NCBI GenBank assembly: GCA_050633205.1
Contig: JBOEGA010000157.1
Location: 1 to 11,009 of the forward strand
Direction: 5' to 3'
Origin: CBDHHC01 sp050633205
GTDB taxonomy: Bacteria > Pseudomonadota > Alphaproteobacteria > Rhizobiales > CBDHHC01
DNA: 11,009 nt
Part shown: piece after piece, positions 1-6,454 of the stretch
How positions within the stretch are numbered: position 1 is the stretch's first letter
Layout of the letters: every line of letters begins with the position of its first letter
Notes under the pieces: generated by a model
What the model saw: the letters and a program-made list of their open reading frames with translations, nothing else
What the model was told of the DNA's origin: nothing
The model's database searches: none
Made by a program: the position numbers and the translations under genes

Positions 1-2045
1 ACGTGGGTGCCGCCGCAAAGCTCTACTGAATAATCTTTGCCTGCTTTTTCGCCTTCAATGGCTGTTCCCATACGAACAACGCGAACTTCATCACCGTATT
101 TTTCACCGAATAATGCCATTGCACCGGATTCGATAGCGTCATCAACTTCCATCAAACGTGTTTCAACCGGGCTGTTCTGCAGCACCATTGCATTGGCAAT
201 GCGTTCAACTGATCTAATCTCGTCAGCACTCATTGGTTTGGTGTGCGAGAAATCAAAGCGCAGTCTGGATGGATCGACCAGTGAGCCTTTCTGTGCAACA
301 TGCTCGCCCAGTACCTGACGCAGCGCTTCGTGAAGAAGGTGCGTTGCAGAGTGGTTTGCACGGATTGCAGCACGGCGTTCGTGATCCACTTCGAGCTCAA
401 CGACATCGCCTGTTTTGAAAGGACCTTTTTCAACAGTGCCGACATGGACAAACAGATCACCAAGTTTTTTCAGGGTGTCTGTTACTTTAAAGATTGCGCC
501 AGAGCTGGTGCGGATTACACCAGTGTCGCCAACCTGACCACCTGACTCGCCATAGAATGGAGTCTGGTTTGTGATGATGCTGCCTTCGTCGCCTTTTTTA
601 AGCTGTTTGACGACTTTACCGCCTTTGATCAACGCTCTGATTTCGGCTTCGGCTTCTTCTGCTGTGTAGCCCAGGAAGTCGGTTGCGCCGATTTTTTCGC
701 GTTGCTCAAACCAGATTGTCTCAACGGCTTCATCGCCAGAGCCACCACCTGCTTCACGAGCTTTTCTGCGCTGCTCTTCCATTGAGGTCTCGAAGCCTGC
801 ATTGTCTACGGTGATATCACGTGAGCGCAATGCATCTTCAGTCAGGTCGAGCGGGAAGCCATATGTGTCGTATAGTTTGAAGGCCACATCGCCCGGGAAG
901 ATATCACCTTTGGACAGATCCTGACTTGCTTCATCAAGCAGGTGCAGGCCACGTTCCAGAGTTTTGCGGAAACGGGTTTCTTCGAGTTTCAAGGTTTCTG
1001 TGATGAGCGGTTCTGCGCGTACAAGTTCCGGATATGCCTGTCCCATTTCACGGATAAGTGTTGGCACAAGGCGATATACCAATGGCTCCTCAGCGCCGAG
1101 CAGATGGGCGTGACGCATGGCGCGTCGCATGATACGGCGCAGCACATATCCACGTCCTTCATTTGATGGAAGGACACCGTCTGCAATAAGGAATGAGCTG
1201 GAACGCAGATGATCTGATATCACACGGTGGCTGACACCCTGCTCACCTTCAGCTTCAACATTTGTTGCGTCTGCGCTGGCGCCAATCAGGGCTTTGAACA
1301 GGTCAATCTCATAGTTATCATGTGTGCCCTGCAGAAGTGCGGAAATACGCTCAAGACCCATCCCGGTATCAATGGACGGTTTTGGCAGGTCTACGCGCTC
1401 TGTTTTGGAAATCTGTTCGTATTGCATGAATACCAGGTTCCAGATTTCAATAAAGCGGTCGCCGTCTTCATCTGGCGAGCCTGGAGGGCCACCCGGTATA
1501 TGATCGCCGTGATCAAAGAAGATTTCGGAGCATGGGCCGCAAGGTCCGGTTTCGCCCATTGACCAGAAGTTGTCTGATGTCGCAATTCTGATAATTCTGT
1601 CTTCAGGTAATCCGGCAATTTTTTTCCATAGATTAAATGCTTCATCATCTTCGTGGTAAACAGTTACCAGAAGGCGCTTTTTATCTATGGAGAATTCTTC
1701 CGTGATCAGTTTCCATGCATGTTCGATGGCCTGATCCTTGAAATAATCTCCGAATGAAAAATTACCAAGCATTTCAAAGAATGTATGGTGTCTGGCTGTG
1801 TAGCCTACATTATCAAGGTCGTTGTGTTTTCCGCCTGCACGTACGCATTTCTGAGATGATACCGCCCGGTTATAGTCCCGCTTTTCCACGCCGGTGAAGA
1901 CGTTTTTAAACTGGTTCATGCCTGCGTTGGTGAACATCAATGTTGGATCATTCAATGGAACAAGAGAACTGGATCTTACGACCTCGTGATTGTTCTTAGC
2001 AAAAAAGTCCAAGAATGCTGAACGTATCTCATTAACGCCTGTCAT
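1..2045 (-). CDS. alaS: Alanyl-tRNA synthetase (AlaRS), C-terminus cut by window edge
   Basis: Class II aminoacyl-tRNA synthetase that charges tRNA-Ala in the cytoplasm and hydrolyses mischarged Ser/Gly-tRNA-Ala. The reading frame is open from an ATG at 2045 to the left edge, giving 681 complete codons against about 875-890 in whole AlaRS, so only the C-Ala oligomerisation domain is missing. The N-terminus (MTGVNEIRSAFLDFF) is typical. Visible motifs are NDPTLMFTNAGMNQFK (motif 1 region), the ARHHTFFEMLGNFSFGDYF segment (motif 2), DTGMGLER near 1348-1371 (motif 3), the editing-site NHSATHLLH near 330-360 and ELCGGTH at 3-23, which carries the zinc-binding Cys and His. A stop lies in frame seven codons upstream, so this ATG is the first possible start. 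The Shine-Dalgarno is poor (AGGG, 13 bases away). Family identity is certain; translation strength is an inference. Confidence 0.97.
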   Translation of the reverse strand, partial: MTGVNEIRSAFLDFFAKNNHEVVRSSSLVPLNDPTLMFTNAGMNQFKNVFTGVEKRDYNRAVSSQKCVRAGGKHNDLDNVGYTARHHTFFEMLGNFSFGDYFKDQAIEHAWKLITEEFSIDKKRLLVTVYHEDDEAFNLWKKIAGLPEDRIIRIATSDNFWSMGETGPCGPCSEIFFDHGDHIPGGPPGSPDEDGDRFIEIWNLVFMQYEQISKTERVDLPKPSIDTGMGLERISALLQGTHDNYEIDLFKALIGASADATNVEAEGEQGVSHRVISDHLRSSSFLIADGVLPSNEGRGYVLRRIMRRAMRHAHLLGAEEPLVYRLVPTLIREMGQAYPELVRAEPLITETLKLEETRFRKTLERGLHLLDEASQDLSKGDIFPGDVAFKLYDTYGFPLDLTEDALRSRDITVDNAGFETSMEEQRRKAREAGGGSGDEAVETIWFEQREKIGATDFLGYTAEEAEAEIRALIKGGKVVKQLKKGDEGSIITNQTPFYGESGGQVGDTGVIRTSSGAIFKVTDTLKKLGDLFVHVGTVEKGPFKTGDVVELEVDHERRAAIRANHSATHLLHEALRQVLGEHVAQKGSLVDPSRLRFDFSHTKPMSADEIRSVERIANAMVLQNSPVETRLMEVDDAIESGAMALFGEKYGDEVRVVRMGTAIEGEKAGKDYSVELCGGTH

Positions 2046-2247
2046 AGCTGCGTTACAACCCTAATCTGCAGGAAAGGGATACCCCATCAGGTTTTTCCGT
2101 TTCCATATTTTCCGGAGATTACCAATGTACGATAATACATAAATGCGCCACCTGCTTACACGTATTCAGGAATTATTACAAACTTTTCCTTAAAATCAGG
2201 CAGGTATTTGTCTGAAGCACTGGCATTTTGATCGCATTACATAATAA

Positions 2248-2269
2248 GAAAGGGCGGTTTCGCCCTTTC
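2248..2269 (-). terminator. Intrinsic terminator-like hairpin downstream of recA
   Basis: A perfect 9-bp stem (GAAAGGGCG / CGCCCTTTC) with a 4-base loop lies about 75 bases past the recA stop. Read on the minus strand it is followed by TTATTATGT, a broken U-rich run. On the plus strand no T-run follows, so it best serves recA. It separates recA from alaS and suggests that alaS has its own promoter or depends on read-through. Confidence 0.7.
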
Positions 2270-2294
2270 CATTGCGAATATGTGGTACTGCCTC

Positions 2295-2345
2295 TAACTC
2301 ATAGCATTCAATAGCACTTATGACTGGCTAACAGCCTATGAGTTA
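2295..2345. repeat. 10-bp inverted repeat overlapping the recA stop codon
   Basis: The arms TAACTCATAG (2295-2304) and CTATGAGTTA (2336-2345) are exact reverse complements separated by 31 bases. The right arm includes the recA TAA stop. In recA mRNA this would form a loose stem-loop at the end of the coding region, upstream of the terminator hairpin. Its role is unknown; mRNA 3'-end stability is one possibility. Confidence 0.5.
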
Positions 2346-3416
2346 ACTAGCCTTTTTTTTCGGAATTTCCTCCAATACAGGCTCTTCCCCTTCTGCATCA
2401 TCTTCGGGTTCACCTTCAAGGATCTTTTCTGCGATCAGGCCTGCGTTCTGGCGGATTGCCTTTTCGACTGCAGCCGCTGCTTCCGGGTTTTCTCTCAGAA
2501 ATGTCTTTGCATTTTCACGACCCTGCCCGATTTTCTGGCCGTCGAAGGCATACCAGGAACCGGATTTTTCAACGATACCTGCCTTGACACCGAGATCAAC
2601 CAGCTCTCCAACCTTTGAAATACCTTCACCATACATAATGTCAAATTCGACCTGCTTGAAAGGAGGAGCAACCTTGTTTTTGACAACCTTGACGCGGGTC
2701 TGGTTACCAACAACTTCATCACGATCCTTGATAGCGCCAATACGACGGATATCGAGGCGAACGGATGAATAGAATTTCAATGCATTACCGCCGGTTGTTG
2801 TTTCCGGGCTGCCAAACATAACACCGATTTTCATACGGATCTGGTTGATAAAGACAACCATGCAACGTGACTTTGAAATGGAGCCTGTCAGCTTACGAAG
2901 AGCCTGACTCATCAGCCGGGCCTGCAAGCCTGGAAGGCTGTCGCCCATATCACCTTCAAGTTCAGCCCTTGGTGTCAGGGCCGCTACAGAGTCAACCACC
3001 AGAACATCAATTGCACCTGAACGCACCAGTGTATCAGTGATTTCAAGAGCCTGCTCACCTGTGTCTGGCTGAGAAATAAGAAGCTCGTCCAGATTAACGC
3101 CGAGTTTACGGGCATAGATCGGATCGAGTGCATGTTCTGCATCTACGAAACCACAGACACCGCCCTTTTTCTGTGCTTCGGCAATGGTGTGAAGTGCCAG
3201 TGTTGTTTTACCTGATGATTCCGGCCCATAGACCTCGATCACACGACCTCGTGGAAAACCACCAATGCCCAGCGCAATATCCAGCCCCAGGGATCCGCTT
3301 GAAATTGCATCAATCTCGACTGCCTGCTGGTTCTGTCCCAGACGCATTATCGAACCTTTACCGAATGACCGCTCGATCTGTGATAACGCCGCGTCTAACG
3401 CTTTTTGCTTATCCAT
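2343..3416 (-). CDS. recA: Recombinase RecA
   Basis: DNA-dependent ATPase that forms filaments on single-stranded DNA, carries out strand exchange and triggers LexA self-cleavage. The 357-residue protein is the normal length for the family. Walker A GPESSGKTT is at residues 64-72, Walker B VLVVDS at 138-143, the DNA-binding L2 segment with GSPETTTGGNALKF at about 202-214, and FINQIRMKIG at 189-198. The C-terminus is acidic (EPEDDAEGEE) and ends in KKKAS. I chose ATG 3416 (MDKQKALDAAL) because it matches the family N-terminus and has AGGGGA six bases upstream. An in-frame codon at 3455 would add 13 residues with no family counterpart. Two LexA-like boxes upstream suggest SOS control. Confidence 0.98.
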   Translation of the reverse strand: MDKQKALDAALSQIERSFGKGSIMRLGQNQQAVEIDAISSGSLGLDIALGIGGFPRGRVIEVYGPESSGKTTLALHTIAEAQKKGGVCGFVDAEHALDPIYARKLGVNLDELLISQPDTGEQALEITDTLVRSGAIDVLVVDSVAALTPRAELEGDMGDSLPGLQARLMSQALRKLTGSISKSRCMVVFINQIRMKIGVMFGSPETTTGGNALKFYSSVRLDIRRIGAIKDRDEVVGNQTRVKVVKNKVAPPFKQVEFDIMYGEGISKVGELVDLGVKAGIVEKSGSWYAFDGQKIGQGRENAKTFLRENPEAAAAVEKAIRQNAGLIAEKILEGEPEDDAEGEEPVLEEIPKKKAS

Positions 3417-3507
3417 TATGAATCCCCTGGAATATTTACTGCTTATGCCCCGCACATTTTCATAACACTTATTTCACAGTGTATATGAGCTTGCAATTTC
3501 GGTGAGA

Positions 3508-3522
3508 GTACCTGCTTTGTTC
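3508..3522 (-). promoter_or_regulatory. Candidate LexA (SOS) box, proximal
   Basis: On the minus strand this reads GAAC-N7-GTAC, one mismatch from the alphaproteobacterial LexA consensus GAAC-N7-GAAC. It lies 92 bases before the recA ATG and inside the spacer of a weak promoter-like pair (TTGCAA, then TACTCT 16 bases later), where a repressor would block RNA polymerase. Confidence 0.45.
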
Positions 3523-3575
3523 TTTTTTGCAAGATTTTTTCTAATATACTGTAATATTTGTTATATCTGACCTAT

Positions 3576-3590
3576 GTTTTGCTATTGTTC
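3576..3590 (-). promoter_or_regulatory. Candidate LexA (SOS) box, distal
   Basis: On the minus strand this reads GAAC-N7-AAAC, again one mismatch from GAAC-N7-GAAC and in the same orientation as the proximal candidate, 68 bases further upstream. A perfect box was not found in this spacer, so either site could be chance. Confidence 0.35.
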
Positions 3591-3606
3591 TGTGGAAACA
3601 TTACTC

Positions 3607-3620
3607 TTCACATGTGTGAA
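3607..3620. promoter_or_regulatory. Palindrome, possible operator
   Basis: TTCACA and TGTGAA are perfect 6-base inverted arms around a 2-base centre (TG). The site sits in the recA/RNase T2 divergent spacer. It looks like a dimer-binding site, but the half-site order is the reverse of a CRP site (TGTGA-N6-TCACA), so I assign no regulator. Confidence 0.3.
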
Positions 3621-3747
3621 AAACTTTCTACTGATTCCCGTTTTTGGTATTTCTGCATTGTGATCGATTCTTTCATTCAGCATCAGTTCAGCTCCAGATC
3701 ACTTTATTGATTGCCGGAGTAACTTTTAAAACAGTATACCAATGCTC

Positions 3748-3776
3748 TTGATAGCGATATCAGGACAATCTATTTA
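3748..3776 (+). promoter_or_regulatory. Candidate promoter for RNase T2 gene
   Basis: TTGATA (3748-3753, 5/6 to the -35 consensus) and TATTTA (3771-3776, weak -10) are separated by 17 bases. A start near 3783 would give a leader of about 29 bases before the ATG at 3812. Confidence 0.3.
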
Positions 3777-3811
3777 GAAATCATCAGAGGTTTATTCAGG
3801 GTAGAAACTCA

Positions 3812-4522
3812 ATGCGTCATAAATTCGGTTTTATTTCTTTGCTGGCTTTAACAGCTCTTGTTTCGACAGCTTCCCTTTTCAGTGCGCACGCCAGAGGGCA
3901 GGCAGGAAAATTTGACTATTATACAATGGCTTTAAGCTGGTCTCCTACGTTCTGCCAGTCTTCAGCCGGGAAACGTTCCAAACAACAGTGCAACAGCGGA
4001 CGGCCATATGCTTTTGTTCTGCATGGTGTCTGGCCTCAATATGACAGCGGATGGCCAAGCAAATGCCGGGTGCGGGATAACTGGGTTCCGGAGAGGGTTA
4101 TTCAGTCCATGATGGATATTATGCCAAGCAAGAAGCTTATTATCCACGAATGGAAAAAGCATGGAACATGCAGCGGACTGTCTCCAGAAGGTTATTACCT
4201 GATGTCGAGAAAGCTGTTTAACCAGATTAAAATTCCTGCACGTTACCTGAGCCCGCAAAAGCCGATTGTTGTGACACCTGAGCAGATCGAAAAAGACTTT
4301 CTTCTGACCAACAAAAATCTGAAGGCTGATATGATTTCAATTTCGTGTGGCAGAGGCCGCAAGTTGCGTGAGGTACGGATTTGTTTTGACCGGAAATATA
4401 ATCTGACACCATGCGGGACCAATGAGAACCAGCGTAAACTCTGCAGTGCCAGAGAAATTGTGATGCCTCCGGTGCGTGGCGGTTCTTCACGAGGGTTTAA
4501 TCTTCACAGAACATCGAACTAG
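3812..4522 (+). CDS. Secreted ribonuclease T2 family protein
   Basis: Endoribonuclease of the T2/RNase I family, which cleaves single-stranded RNA through a 2',3'-cyclic phosphate. The 236-residue protein starts with a signal peptide: basic MRHK, a hydrophobic stretch to about residue 24, and a likely cleavage after AHA (27). Both catalytic segments are intact: LHGVWP (residues 70-75, His71) and HEWKKHGTC (112-120, with His112, Glu113 and His117). Eight cysteines (48, 60, 85, 120, 179, 191, 201, 211) fit a disulfide-bonded exported protein, so a periplasmic or extracellular site is inferred. The tail after about 205 is basic. AGGG lies ten bases before the ATG. It is transcribed away from recA, and a hairpin follows its stop. 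The family resembles E. coli RNase I but orthology is not shown. Confidence 0.93.
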   Translation: MRHKFGFISLLALTALVSTASLFSAHARGQAGKFDYYTMALSWSPTFCQSSAGKRSKQQCNSGRPYAFVLHGVWPQYDSGWPSKCRVRDNWVPERVIQSMMDIMPSKKLIIHEWKKHGTCSGLSPEGYYLMSRKLFNQIKIPARYLSPQKPIVVTPEQIEKDFLLTNKNLKADMISISCGRGRKLREVRICFDRKYNLTPCGTNENQRKLCSAREIVMPPVRGGSSRGFNLHRTSN

Positions 4523-4533
4523 TTTTTCAGGTT

Positions 4534-4564
4534 TTGCAGCGCCCTGACTGACGGGGTGCTGCAA
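4534..4564 (+). terminator. Strong hairpin after RNase T2, no U-tract
   Basis: TTGCAGCGCCC (4534-4544) pairs with GGGTGCTGCAA (4554-4564), with one G-U wobble and a further U-G closing pair, around the loop GACTGAC. It starts 12 bases past the RNase stop. No T-run follows on either strand, so it may protect the mRNA 3' end or act as a Rho-assisted stop rather than a classic intrinsic terminator. Confidence 0.5.
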
Positions 4565-4728
4565 CCAACTCTTTCAACCTCAGGTTTTCATGTAAATTCT
4601 GATCAACCTAAAGATGCCCTACCAAATTCATTTTATTTCCTAAATTATAAGCTATCTAATGTGCTGCTTCACCGCAGGCAAACTTAATAACATTTTTTAT
4701 TCAGATTATTTACGGTCAGGAAATTTTG

Positions 4729-4944
4729 ATGCGCCAGTCAGGAACCGTCAAGTTTTTCAATCAATCCAAGGGCTTCGGATTTATTACGCCGGATGACGGC
4801 AGCAAAGATGTCTTTATACATATAACAGCTCTGGAGAAATCGGGTATTGATGTGCCTGATGAGGGCGCAAAAGTTACGTTCGAGACGGAGGCTGATAAAA
4901 GAGGCCGCGGTCCCCAGGCAGTTAATGTTGAACTGATTAAATAG
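4729..4944 (+). CDS. Cold-shock domain protein (CspA family)
   Basis: Small single-domain nucleic-acid-binding protein that binds single-stranded RNA/DNA, melts RNA structure and aids translation, notably in the cold. The 71 residues cover one OB fold. RNP1 is SKGFGFIT (residues 13-20), RNP2 is DVFIHI (27-32), the N-terminal part has the usual GTVKFFN, and the C-terminus has GPQAVNV. ATG 4729 is chosen over the TTG at 4726 because AGGA (4718-4721) then sits seven bases away. The gene stands alone with a leader of about 160 bases after the hairpin at 4534-4564; long leaders are common for cold-regulated csp genes, but I see no defined cold box. Which paralogue it is, and whether it is cold-induced, cannot be told. 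Confidence 0.95.
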   Translation: MRQSGTVKFFNQSKGFGFITPDDGSKDVFIHITALEKSGIDVPDEGAKVTFETEADKRGRGPQAVNVELIK

Positions 4945-4983
4945 CTATTCCGTCCCCCGTTTTACCAATTTCGGCAAAGCCTG

Positions 4984-5011
4984 TTTAAATTCTCGCGGCT
5001 TATGTTATAAG
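4984..5011 (+). promoter_or_regulatory. Candidate promoter for the 131-residue protein gene
   Basis: TTTAAA (4984-4989, 4/6 to the -35 consensus) and TATAAG (5006-5011, 5/6 to the -10 consensus) are 16 bases apart. They would start transcription near 5018, about 27 bases before the ATG at 5045. This suggests the gene is not simply co-transcribed with the cold-shock gene. Confidence 0.4.
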
Positions 5012-5044
5012 GTCGGTCAGTTTTTCAGACAGGATTTCTTTATT

Positions 5045-5440
5045 ATGAGCAAAGACTTTGCCGTCGGGCAGGTATGGACATACCCTCATCCAGAGGGTTT
5101 TGGTGAATCGCGCATTGTTATTGGTGCAATAGATAAAGTGGAAGATGGCGATGATATTATCTGCATAGCGGTCACTTCTGCCCCAGTACCAAGGCGCAAG
5201 GGTCTTGTATCCCGCGCGAATATTCCATTTTTACCCTTTTCACAAACAGCCATTGAAGAGACTGTTCTTCTCCAGGAGGGTACTCAGGAAATCCCAGAAG
5301 ATTTTGAGCAGGCTTACGAGAACTGGAAAGCAGATACGAATGGCCGTGACTTTTTTCAGGTTCCTTTCCCAACATTGCTGTCAGAGCTTTATTTTGCCTT
5401 ACAGGATGAAGAGGGAATGTTAAATGCCAAGAATGAATAG
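5045..5440 (+). CDS. Conserved hypothetical protein, 131 residues
   Basis: I do not recognise a named family. The protein is acidic and soluble, with no signal peptide or membrane segment. The first half (FAVGQVWTYPHP...ESRIVIGAIDKV...IICIAVTSAP) alternates short hydrophobic strands and polar turns, compatible with a small beta-barrel. A middle FLPFSQTAIEETV segment leads to an acidic helical part (EIPEDFEQAYENWK) and a C-terminal helix (TLLSELYFALQDEE). From memory, alphaproteobacterial proteins with a GQ-W-Y start and a PFS motif look similar, but this was not searched. ATG 5045 is preceded by AGGA ten bases upstream. The reading frame has clear protein-like composition and a promoter-like pair upstream, so it is very likely a real gene of unknown function. 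Confidence 0.8.
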   Translation: MSKDFAVGQVWTYPHPEGFGESRIVIGAIDKVEDGDDIICIAVTSAPVPRRKGLVSRANIPFLPFSQTAIEETVLLQEGTQEIPEDFEQAYENWKADTNGRDFFQVPFPTLLSELYFALQDEEGMLNAKNE

Positions 5441-5483
5441 GTACTTCAGCATATAAAGATAATAATTACGTAGAAAATACAAA

Positions 5484-5514
5484 GGATGTACTGTGTCTTT
5501 TTAACAATACATCC
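5484..5514. repeat. 7-bp inverted repeat in intergenic region
   Basis: GGATGTA (5484-5490) and TACATCC (5508-5514) are perfect arms around a 17-base loop that contains TCTTTTT. It lies 43 bases past the stop of the 131-residue gene. The T-run sits in the loop rather than after the stem, so it is not a standard terminator. The right arm overlaps the phased TCCACAT repeats. Confidence 0.35.
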
Positions 5515-5540
5515 ACATCTTCTCCACATTTCCATCACAT
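5512..5540 (+). repeat. Three 11-base phased repeats of TCCACAT
   Basis: TCCACAT at 5512 and 5523 and the degenerate ATCACAT at 5534 begin exactly 11 bases apart, so they lie on the same face of the helix. The second copy is part of TTCTCCACA, 8/9 to the DnaA-box consensus TTATCCACA; the first (ACATCCACA) is 7/9. They lie in an AT-rich stretch upstream of the membrane-protein gene. They could be protein-binding half-sites; function is not known. Confidence 0.4.
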
Positions 5541-5591
5541 TCAGAACAAATACTCGGCTTTACTTATACGAATCAGTGTAGGTTGTTTCTA

Positions 5592-5619
5592 TTGTCACGC
5601 GTTCTAGCTGTCTTATGCC
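5592..5619 (+). promoter_or_regulatory. Candidate promoter for membrane-protein gene
   Basis: TTGTCA (5592-5597, 5/6 to the -35 consensus) is followed after 16 bases by TATGCC (5614-5619, 3/6 to the -10 consensus). A start near 5626 would leave a leader of about 60 bases before the preferred ATG at 5686 and would exclude the upstream GTG at 5623 as a start. Confidence 0.3.
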
Positions 5620-5685
5620 TGTGTGTCCAACATGGATCATAAGATGAATTGCAATGACTTCGCCCTTACGGGGAAGGCGGAGAAG

Positions 5686-6348
5686 ATGGAACAGCGAAAC
5701 TACTCAGATCATAATGATATCCGGCCAATAGAGGATCTCTTCGGTGGGGCAAAGCAACCACCGCCTGAGCCTTATGGTGCGCGGAAGAGATTCTTTAATG
5801 AGTTTCAGGAACAGAAACCAGAACCGCAACAGCAGCCAAAACAACAGCCGCTGCGTGCCCAACCTGTTGTTGGCAATAATGTTGGTGGTAACAAGTTTGA
5901 AGCGCCCAAAAAACGTGAGGACTTTACTCTGGAACCTTCTATCAGGAAGGAGCCAAGAAAAAAAGCTTCCGGTATCTCCGGTGCTTCTCACCGCAGTCCT
6001 GCTTTATGGGGATTACTTGGCTTTGCTATAGGAGTTGCTTTCTGGCACTTTGTTGGATTCTGGAGCTTTATGGAGGATGCTGTGCTTCGCACGCCTCCCC
6101 AGCAAACAGAGCTTTCAAATGAGGTTCTGCAACGGCAGAATATAGCATTAAATTCCAGAAATAACGGCACATCCAGAAATACAGCAATGCGCAACACACT
6201 TCCTGTTGTGAATGAAAATATAAATGCGTGTGTGACACTGGTTATGGACAGAGCTACCAAAAAAACATTTGCTGTTCACTGTAAGTCAGGTGTCAGGTTT
6301 TTTTACAGAAACAGACCATTGCGGACAGCAGCACGCATAACAAATTAA
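5686..6348 (+). CDS. Putative single-pass membrane protein of unknown function
   Basis: I do not recognise the family. With the ATG at 5686 the protein has 220 residues: a polar N-terminal region rich in Pro, Gln, Lys and Arg (KQPPPEPYGARK, PEPQQQPKQQP) predicted to be disordered, one hydrophobic segment (ALWGLLGFAIGVAFWHFVGF, about residues 107-126), then a polar stretch and a small C-terminal domain with two cysteines (NACVTLVMDRATKKTFAVHC) and a very basic tail. The inferred topology is cytoplasmic N-terminus and periplasmic C-terminus, with a possible disulfide. The start is chosen because GGGGAAGG and GGAG lie just upstream. An open frame continues back to GTG 5623 and ATG 5632, but neither has a Shine-Dalgarno. 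A hairpin follows the stop. The gene stands alone between two non-coding stretches. Confidence 0.75.
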   Translation: MEQRNYSDHNDIRPIEDLFGGAKQPPPEPYGARKRFFNEFQEQKPEPQQQPKQQPLRAQPVVGNNVGGNKFEAPKKREDFTLEPSIRKEPRKKASGISGASHRSPALWGLLGFAIGVAFWHFVGFWSFMEDAVLRTPPQQTELSNEVLQRQNIALNSRNNGTSRNTAMRNTLPVVNENINACVTLVMDRATKKTFAVHCKSGVRFFYRNRPLRTAARITN

Positions 6349-6352
6349 CAGC

Positions 6353-6385
6353 GAAGGGAATGCCGGAATGCAGCTGGTTCCCTTC
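6353..6385 (+). terminator. Hairpin following the membrane-protein gene
   Basis: GAAGGGAA (6353-6360) and TTCCCTTC (6378-6385) form a perfect 8-bp stem starting five bases after the TAA stop, with a possible inner CCGG/CTGG helix. The following bases (CTTCACCG) are only weakly T-rich, so termination may be partial. Confidence 0.5.
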
Positions 6386-6454
6386 CTTCACCGTAAAATC
6401 ACATAATCTTGAACCAACGGCCTATGGAAACCTTGGGGTTTGATATTACATAGA

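Larger units (their letters stand above)
3417..3811. other. 395-base divergent intergenic region between recA and RNase T2
   Basis: AT-rich non-coding spacer between divergently transcribed genes. It holds two LexA-like boxes toward recA, a TTCACA-TG-TGTGAA palindrome at 3607-3620, and a candidate promoter toward the RNase gene at 3748-3776. On the recA side, TTGCAA-N16-TACTCT (minus strand, with LexA-like box 3508-3522 inside the spacer) and TTGCAA-N17-AATAAG nearer the gene are weak promoter candidates. I see no convincing small gene or tRNA in it. Confidence 0.6.

Noticed and set aside
230..1648. Several 60-110-residue open frames on both strands inside alaS
   Set aside because: All lie within a continuous, well-conserved AlaRS frame on the minus strand and have no recognisable content.
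4139..4147. TTATCCACG, 8/9 to a DnaA box
   Set aside because: It encodes part of the conserved catalytic segment of RNase T2 and stands alone. It also shows that 8/9 matches occur by chance here.
5623..5685. Upstream starts (GTG 5623, ATG 5632) for the membrane-protein gene
   Set aside because: Neither has a Shine-Dalgarno, while ATG 5686 has a strong purine-rich site just upstream. The extension has no visible domain.
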